DNA of 64,000 nt from NCBI RefSeq assembly GCF_001592365.1, contig NZ_BCWU01000006.1, positions 186,001 to 250,000 of the forward strand, in the 5' to 3' direction. The stretch's first letter is position 1; every line of letters begins with the position of its first letter. Of the stretch, positions 59,026 to 64,000 are shown piece after piece. Made by a program: the position numbers and the translations under genes. The notes below the pieces were generated by a model. It ran no database searches. It had not been told where the DNA came from and saw nothing but the letters and a program-made list of their open reading frames with translations. This stretch comes from Gordonia hydrophobica NBRC 16057 (GTDB taxonomy: Bacteria > Actinomycetota > Actinomycetes > Mycobacteriales > Mycobacteriaceae).

Positions 59026-60063
59026 GTGAGCATCGTTAAAAGCCGCCGGTGGCGATCCGATGAGTTCCTCGATGGTTTCCAGTCCCTCCCTTTGCCTCTC
59101 GGAGACGATCCCGACGGGGACGGCCTCATCGAGGCCACGCTGGTTCGAGCGCCCGGCAACGCCGCGACGACGAACGGCGCCGTCCTGTACGTGCACGGCT
59201 TCACCGACTACTTCTTTCAGGCCGACCTCGCCGAGTTCTTCACCGACCGCGGGTACGCGTTCTACGCGGTGGATCTGCGGCGATGCGGCCGGTCGCTGCG
59301 CGATGGCGATCAACCGCACTTCGTCACCGACTTGGCGTTCTACGACCGCGAACTCACGGCGGCCCTCGACGTCATCGTCGAGGAGACCGGCCTCGAGGGG
59401 ACCGGCGCCGACGACGCCTCGGCGCAGGTCATCGTCGCCGGTCACTCGACGGGCGGGCTCATCACCCCGCTCTGGCTGAACCGGCTCCGCGAATCCGATC
59501 CCGAGCGCCATCGCCACATCGCCGGACTCGTCCTCAACAGCCCGTGGCTCGACCTGCAGGGCAGTGCACTGCTGCGAACCGGCGTCGTCGGCGGCCTGAT
59601 CAAGGGCCTCGGCGCGATTCGCGCCCGCACGGTGGTCCCCCGCGAACTGTCCGGCGCCTACGGCGACAGCCTGCACGTGAGCCGTCACGGCGAGTGGTCG
59701 TACGACCTCCGGTGCAAACCGCTGAGCGGATTCCCGGTCACCTTCGGCTGGCTGGCCGCGGTACGTGCAGGCCAGCATCGCCTGCACCGCGGGATCGACG
59801 TCGGCGTGCCCGCACTGGTGCTGCGCTCCGACAAGACCCGGTTCACCGACGGCTACCGCACCGCCGTCGACACCGCCGACTGCGTGCTGAACGTCAAACA
59901 GATCGCACAGTGGTCTGCGATGATCGGCCGCACCGTGTGGGCCGTCGCGGTACCCGACGCCCGCCACGACGTCTTCCTATCCCTCGAGACCCCTCGCCGG
60001 ATCGCTTACGGCGAGGTCCAGACATGGCTGAACACGGTGTTCGGCGAAGGAGTACAGCAGTGA
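59026..60063 (+). CDS. Alpha/beta-hydrolase (lysophospholipase-like)
   Basis: A 345-residue hydrolase with [19 protein letters not shown] (oxyanion loop), [13 protein letters not shown], and the nucleophile elbow [11 protein letters not shown], plus a candidate acid and His near the C-terminus ([11 protein letters not shown]). The fold and size resemble monoacylglycerol lipase/lysophospholipase proteins. GTG 59026 follows AAGGTGG. It starts the plus-strand group and overlaps mtr by 4 bp (GTGA), so the two are coupled; the same arrangement precedes mtr in mycobacteria. Substrate unknown. Confidence 0.85.
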   Translation: MSIVKSRRWRSDEFLDGFQSLPLPLGDDPDGDGLIEATLVRAPGNAATTNGAVLYVHGFTDYFFQADLAEFFTDRGYAFYAVDLRRCGRSLRDGDQPHFVTDLAFYDRELTAALDVIVEETGLEGTGADDASAQVIVAGHSTGGLITPLWLNRLRESDPERHRHIAGLVLNSPWLDLQGSALLRTGVVGGLIKGLGAIRARTVVPRELSGAYGDSLHVSRHGEWSYDLRCKPLSGFPVTFGWLAAVRAGQHRLHRGIDVGVPALVLRSDKTRFTDGYRTAVDTADCVLNVKQIAQWSAMIGRTVWAVAVPDARHDVFLSLETPRRIAYGEVQTWLNTVFGEGVQQ

Positions 60064-61463
60064 CCACCCAAGAAGTCGATCTCGCGATCATCGGTTCCGG
60101 CAGCGGCAACTCGATCCCCGACGAACGATTCGACGCGTCGAGCATCGCGATCTTCGAGGAAGGCGTCTACGGCGGCACCTGCCTCAACGTGGGCTGCATT
60201 CCCACCAAGATGTTCGTCTACGCCGCGGACGTCGCGGACAGCGCGCGGTCTTCGGCTCGATACGGCGTCGACGCCTCGGTGAACACCGTCGATTGGCGTG
60301 CGATCGTCGGCCGCGTCTTCGGCCGCATCGACCCGATCGCGCAGAGCGGCAAGGAGTATCGCACCGACCGCTGCGAGAACATCACCGTGTACACCAGCCA
60401 TGTGCAGTTCGACGGCCGCGACGCCGATACCGGCCGCTACCGGCTGGTGACCGCTGCCGGGGACGAGGTGCTGGCCCAGCAGGTCGTGATCGCCGCGGGC
60501 TCCCGGTCCGACGTGCCGTCGATCATCGCCGACTCGGGGATCCGGTATTACACCAACTCCGACGTGATGCGGCTTCCCGAGCTCCCGAAGCGGATGGCGA
60601 TCGTCGGCAGCGGTTACATCGCCGCCGAGTTCGCGCACGTCTTCGCCTCGCTCGGCGTCGACGTCACGGTCATCGCGCGCAGCGGCCGGTTGCTCCGCGC
60701 CCTCGACGACGACGTCAGCGAGCGCTTCACGCAGGTGGCGAGCGAGGCCTGGACCGTGCGGTTGAACGCCACGATGACCGGGGCCGCAGACCAGCCCGAC
60801 GGTTCCGTTCGCCTCGATTTCGCCGACGGCGATTCGGTCGACGCCGACGTGGTGCTGGTGGCGGTCGGTCGCACCCCGAACGGCGACCGGTTGAATCTCG
60901 AGTCGATCGACGTCACGCTCACCGATGACGGCCGCGTTCCGTGCGACGAGCACGGACGCACTCCGGCGACCGGCGTGTGGGCGCTCGGCGACGTCAGCTC
61001 GCCGTACCAGCTCAAGCACGTCGCCAACCACGAACAGCGCGTGGTGCAGGCGAACCTGCTGCACGGGTGGGACTCCCCCGACCTGGTCTCCTTCGACCAT
61101 CGCTACGTTCCGTTCGCGGTTTTCACCCATCCGCAGATCGCCGCCGTCGGCCTCACCGAGGCGCAGGCGCGGGCGACCGGCCGGGACATCACGGTGAAGG
61201 TGCAGAACTACGGCGACGTCGCGTACGGCTGGGCGATGGAGGACACCACCGGCTTCTGCAAGGTGATCGCCGACCGCGGCACCGGTGAGCTGCTCGGCGC
61301 GCATCTGATCGGTCCGCAGGCGTCGACGGTGATCCAGCCGGTGATCCAGGCCATGAGCTTCGGCCTCGGTGCCCGCGAGATGGCCCGCGGCCAGTACTGG
61401 ATTCACCCGGCGATGCCGGAGGTCCTGGAGAACGCCCTCCTAGGCCTGGAGTTGGACGACTAG
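60060..61463 (+). CDS. mtr: Mycothione reductase
   Basis: Reduces mycothione (oxidised mycothiol) to mycothiol with NADPH and FAD, keeping the cytosol reduced. The 467-residue protein has the FAD motif [10 protein letters not shown], the redox-active disulfide segment [14 protein letters not shown], the NADPH motif [20 protein letters not shown] and the C-terminal catalytic His in [15 protein letters not shown]. Its GTG start overlaps the upstream hydrolase stop. Presence of mtr implies mycothiol biosynthesis, in line with the two mycothiol-dependent enzymes in this window. Confidence 0.96.
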   Translation: MTTQEVDLAIIGSGSGNSIPDERFDASSIAIFEEGVYGGTCLNVGCIPTKMFVYAADVADSARSSARYGVDASVNTVDWRAIVGRVFGRIDPIAQSGKEYRTDRCENITVYTSHVQFDGRDADTGRYRLVTAAGDEVLAQQVVIAAGSRSDVPSIIADSGIRYYTNSDVMRLPELPKRMAIVGSGYIAAEFAHVFASLGVDVTVIARSGRLLRALDDDVSERFTQVASEAWTVRLNATMTGAADQPDGSVRLDFADGDSVDADVVLVAVGRTPNGDRLNLESIDVTLTDDGRVPCDEHGRTPATGVWALGDVSSPYQLKHVANHEQRVVQANLLHGWDSPDLVSFDHRYVPFAVFTHPQIAAVGLTEAQARATGRDITVKVQNYGDVAYGWAMEDTTGFCKVIADRGTGELLGAHLIGPQASTVIQPVIQAMSFGLGAREMARGQYWIHPAMPEVLENALLGLELDD

Positions 61464-61470
61464 CGCGGCG

Positions 61471-61582
61471 CGCCTCCCACGCTGATCGAGTGCCACCCGC
61501 GAGCGCACCAGCACGCCTCCCACGCTGATCGAGTGCCACCCGCGAGCCCGCCTCCCACGCTGATCGAGTGCCACCTGCGAGC
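61471..61582. repeat. Three copies of a 34-bp intergenic repeat
   Basis: Copies at 61471-61504, 61514-61547 and 61549-61582 start CGCCTCCCACGCTGATCG and end CCACCCGCGAGC (the third copy has one C-to-T change). Spacings are 43 and 35 bp. The 3' flank continues as GCAGCGAGCAAGTGG. It lies directly after mtr and before the convergent epoxide-hydrolase-like gene. Intergenic elements of this style are known in Gordonia and related genera, from recall. Confidence 0.9.
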
Positions 61583-61633
61583 GCAGCGAGCAAGTGGTGT
61601 ATCGAGATCGCCGCAACAGACGCCGGCACTCGC

Positions 61634-62479
61634 CTAAAACCGCGACGACCGCAGCGAGATCTCGGTCGCGAGCGCTGCGGGGGCGTTCTCCGGAATCCAG
61701 TGGTCGACGCCTTCGAGGACCGAGAACCGGAAGTCCGAGTACACGTACCGACCGCTGAACTCGGCCTGTTCACGGCCGAGCGCGGAGTCGGCGTCGCTCC
61801 ACAGCATGGTCGTCGGGATCTCGACCGGCGGGCATGCGAGGGTCTCGGCGATGTTGCCGGTGAAGTTGGCGCGATACCAGTTCAGCGGCCCGGTCATAGC
61901 CCCCGGCTCCAGGATCGGCCGCAGTTCGTCGGCCGTGACGCCGGCCCGGCGGAGCAGGATCCCGTCGCGGCCGGAGAGCTTCTCCTCGGCGTCGGGCGCG
62001 ATGAAGCTCTTGATGTACGCCGACCGTTCGCGCTGGTCCGATCCGTCCTCCAGCGCGTCCCGCATCGCCGACGGATGCCCGGTGCTCACTGCGACGAGTC
62101 CGGTGAACCGGTCCGGATGCTTGGCCGCGAGCTGCCAGGCGACGATGCCGCCCCAGTCGTGGCCGACGATCATGGAATACGAGATGTTCAGGTGATCGAG
62201 GATGCCGATGACGTCGGACACCAGTTTCTCGAGCCGGTAGTCCGCGACGTCGTCCGGGCGTGCGCCGGGACTGTAGCCCCGCTGGTTGATGGTGAGCGTG
62301 CGCAGGCCCGCCTCGTGGACACGCGGAATCACGGCGTCGAAGCACTGCGCATTCACCGGGAACCCGTGCAGCAGCACCACCCACGGGCCGCGGGCAGGGC
62401 CCTGCTCCTCGACGTCGAAGATCAGTCCGTCATGTTCTACCGTCAGGCGCGAGGTGGTCACCGAGACAGGATATGTCAC
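61634..62479 (-). CDS. Alpha/beta-hydrolase (epoxide hydrolase-like)
   Basis: A 281-residue hydrolase with [14 protein letters not shown] (oxyanion loop) and the Asp nucleophile in [16 protein letters not shown], the signature of epoxide hydrolases and haloalkane dehalogenases. A His near DHWIPENAP probably completes the triad. GTG 62479 overlaps the map stop as GTGA, so it should be co-translated with map. Substrate is unknown; a role in lipid epoxide detoxification is plausible. Confidence 0.88.
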   Translation of the reverse strand: MTYPVSVTTSRLTVEHDGLIFDVEEQGPARGPWVVLLHGFPVNAQCFDAVIPRVHEAGLRTLTINQRGYSPGARPDDVADYRLEKLVSDVIGILDHLNISYSMIVGHDWGGIVAWQLAAKHPDRFTGLVAVSTGHPSAMRDALEDGSDQRERSAYIKSFIAPDAEEKLSGRDGILLRRAGVTADELRPILEPGAMTGPLNWYRANFTGNIAETLACPPVEIPTTMLWSDADSALGREQAEFSGRYVYSDFRFSVLEGVDHWIPENAPAALATEISLRSSRF

Positions 62480-63342
62480 ACGGCATCGGGCAGAGTGAGG
62501 ATTTCGGCTCCGGTGTCGGTCACGACGAGCGTGTGCTCGAACTGCGCCGTCCACTTCCGGTCGGCGGTGACGACGGTCCAGTCGTCGTCCCACATCTCCC
62601 ACGGCAGATCACCGAGGTTGATCATCGGCTCGATGGTGAAGACCATGCCGGGTTCGAGCACCGTCTCGACGCTGGGCTGGTCGTAGTGCAGCACGATCAG
62701 CCCGTTGTGAAATGTCTCACCGATGCCGTGGCCGGTGAAGTCGCGGACCACGGTGTACCCGAACCGTTTCGCGTACGCCTCGATGACGCGGCCGATCACG
62801 TTGAGCTCCCGACCGGGCTTCACCGCCTTGATGGCGCGTTCGGTCGCGATCCGGGTGCGGTCCACCAGATCGCGCGCCTCCTGGGAGACGTCGCCCGCGA
62901 GGAAGGTGGCGTTGGTGTCGCCGTGCACTCCGTCGATGTACGCGGTGACGTCGATGTTGACGATGTCACCGTCCTGGATCACCGTCGAGTCCGGGATCCC
63001 GTGGCAGATCACCTCGTTCAACGACGTGCAGCACGACTTCGGGAAGTCCTTGTAGCCGAGCGTCGACGGGTAGGCTCCGTGGTCGATCATGTACTCGTGG
63101 GCGATCCGGTCGAGTTCGTCGGTCGTGACGCCCGGTGCGACGGCGCGGCCGGCCTCGGCGAGCGCATTGGCCGCGATCTTGCTCGCGACGCGCATCTTCT
63201 CGATCGTCTCCGGTGTCTGCACCCACGGTTCGCTGCCCTCGTTGACGGTGTCCTTCCACGCGTATTCGGGGCGCTCGATGGAGTCGGGGACGGAACGCGT
63301 CGGTGACACGACGCCGGGAACCAGTGGGGCACGAACTGTCAT
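62476..63342 (-). CDS. map: Methionine aminopeptidase (type I)
   Basis: Removes N-terminal methionine from new proteins, with two metal ions. The 288-residue protein shows the metal-ligand set: Asp in [18 protein letters not shown], His in [14 protein letters not shown], Glu in [10 protein letters not shown] and Glu in [10 protein letters not shown], with the N-terminal extension typical of actinobacterial Map ([19 protein letters not shown]). ATG 63342. It leads the two-gene minus-strand group with the epoxide-hydrolase-like gene. Confidence 0.95.
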   Translation of the reverse strand: MTVRAPLVPGVVSPTRSVPDSIERPEYAWKDTVNEGSEPWVQTPETIEKMRVASKIAANALAEAGRAVAPGVTTDELDRIAHEYMIDHGAYPSTLGYKDFPKSCCTSLNEVICHGIPDSTVIQDGDIVNIDVTAYIDGVHGDTNATFLAGDVSQEARDLVDRTRIATERAIKAVKPGRELNVIGRVIEAYAKRFGYTVVRDFTGHGIGETFHNGLIVLHYDQPSVETVLEPGMVFTIEPMINLGDLPWEMWDDDWTVVTADRKWTAQFEHTLVVTDTGAEILTLPDAV

Positions 63343-63408
63343 GTGGGCGATTCTACGGCGCACCGTGATTCGTGCCGCACCGATGTGCGTTCGCCTTCCG
63401 CGCAGCAG

Positions 63409-63427
63409 TAAGGTGTGCCTAACAGAA
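63409..63427 (+). promoter_or_regulatory. IdeR/DtxR-box-like site
   Basis: TAAGGTGTGCCTAACAGAA matches 13 of 19 positions of the actinobacterial iron box TTAGGTTAGGCTAACCTAA. It lies 29 bp upstream of the start of a haem/iron-uptake-type lipoprotein gene (63457), a typical location for iron-dependent repression. Only one strand's half is well conserved, so the match is moderate. Confidence 0.45.
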
Positions 63428-63456
63428 CGACTGGCGACGAAGGTGGAATCAACGTA

Positions 63457-64000
63457 ATGGCTCACCCCCGATCCGCGGCGTCGTCCACCCGCCCGCGGCT
63501 CGTGTCACGGCGATTCGTCGCGGTCTGGGCCGCCCTAGCGTCGGTTGTCGTCCTCGTGACCGGCTGCACCACCGAGCCCATCGACACCGGAGCGGGCACT
63601 GCCGCCGCGACCAAGCCCACCCTGCGGTCGGGCCCGACCACCGCGACGCTGCCGCACCCGGACATCGTTCCGGTCGTCACCGATCCGACTCCGGGGCCGC
63701 GGGCCGATCGCATCATCGCGTTGGATCGGAACGGAACCCTCGGCTCCATCGTCTTCGCCCTCGGGCTGGGCCCGCACGTCGTTGGCCGGGACCGGTCGAC
63801 GACGTTCCCCTCAGCTGGCGACCTGCCGTACGTGACCGAGACCGGACACGCGATCAACCCCGAGCGGGTCCTGGCGCAGAATCCGTCGATCGTTCTGGTC
63901 ACCGACGACGCCACGCCGCCCGGTTCCGTCGAGCAGTTGCGTGCGGCGGGCATCGCGGTGGAGGTGTTCACCGGCAAACGCTCGATCGCAGGCAACTCCG
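63457..64000 (+). CDS. Haem/iron ABC-transporter substrate-binding lipoprotein, truncated at window end
   Basis: The first 181 residues of a cluster A periplasmic-binding-type lipoprotein, similar to HmuT. A lipoprotein signal ends at LVTGCTTEP (lipobox Cys near residue 37), followed by [14 protein letters not shown] and the binding-protein core [58 protein letters not shown] 63457; the gene continues past the window. The upstream iron-box-like site (63409-63427) supports an iron/haem role. The permease and ATPase should lie beyond 64000. Confidence 0.85.
   Translation, partial: MAHPRSAASSTRPRLVSRRFVAVWAALASVVVLVTGCTTEPIDTGAGTAAATKPTLRSGPTTATLPHPDIVPVVTDPTPGPRADRIIALDRNGTLGSIVFALGLGPHVVGRDRSTTFPSAGDLPYVTETGHAINPERVLAQNPSIVLVTDDATPPGSVEQLRAAGIAVEVFTGKRSIAGNS

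Overview
The window is chromosomal DNA from a high-GC actinobacterium of the order Mycobacteriales, most likely a Gordonia-like genus. Supporting signs are mycothiol metabolism (mycothione reductase and two mycothiol-dependent DinB-fold enzymes), a malate:quinone oxidoreductase, a soluble acyl-ACP desaturase, a PptT-type phosphopantetheinyl transferase, many GTG/TTG starts, and a gene order that (from memory) follows Mycobacterium tuberculosis ftsK-rnj-dapA-thyX ... dfrA-thyA ... dapB ... pnp-rpsO-ribF-sirR ... truB-pptT ... nrnA-rbfA-infB-nusA-rimP ... proS ... mqo ... mtr ... map. No rRNA, tRNA, CRISPR array, insertion sequence or prophage was seen.

Layout. 0-7.2 kb: ftsK, a DinB-fold protein, RNase J, dapA and thyX. 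7.3-14.1 kb: minus-strand accessory metabolism (lipase-like hydrolase, HAD phosphatase, HMG-CoA-lyase-like enzyme with a family III CoA-transferase, YcaQ-type winged-helix protein, a small flavin/deazaflavin-type oxidoreductase, VOC protein, AraC regulator). 14.1-17.0 kb: a MarR-thyA-dfrA operon facing a mycothiol-dependent enzyme across a perfect 25-bp inverted repeat. 17-25.5 kb: PucR regulator, acyl-CoA synthetase, flavodoxin, dapB, a Tat-exported neutral-ceramidase homologue and an amidase. 25.5-31 kb: pnp, VOC protein, rpsO, ribF and a DtxR-family regulator. 31-33.2 kb: a small accessory islet with two membrane proteins and one apparently frameshifted unknown gene. 33.2-38.8 kb: truB, pptT, metallophosphoesterase, then a phosphotriesterase-like lactonase coupled to an acyl-CoA synthetase, and DoxX. 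38.8-40.8 kb: TetR, GNAT and an AbiEi/DUF559 protein. 40.8-48.5 kb: the translation operon rimP-nusA-ylxR-infB-rbfA-nrnA-MATE. 48.6-53.7 kb: ferritin-like pair, proS, yaaA and the siroheme fusion. 53.8-57.2 kb: acyl-ACP desaturase with a DosR/DosS-like two-component pair. 57.3-64 kb: mqo, a hydrolase, mtr, an epoxide-hydrolase-like enzyme, map and the start of a haem/iron uptake lipoprotein.

The core is conserved housekeeping in tightly packed operons with many 4-bp stop/start overlaps (ATGA or GTGA). The items most worth following up are regulatory: the MarR/thyA/dfrA inverted repeat; the convergent haem-GAF kinase/regulator pair with a DosR-like box between the regulator and an oxygen-dependent desaturase; the frameshifted islet gene; the Ser-to-Thr change at the ceramidase nucleophile position; and the lactonase-ligase pair. 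No clearly new multi-gene system is proven by the sequence alone. All family names and cross-species comparisons come from recall of conserved motifs, not from searches.
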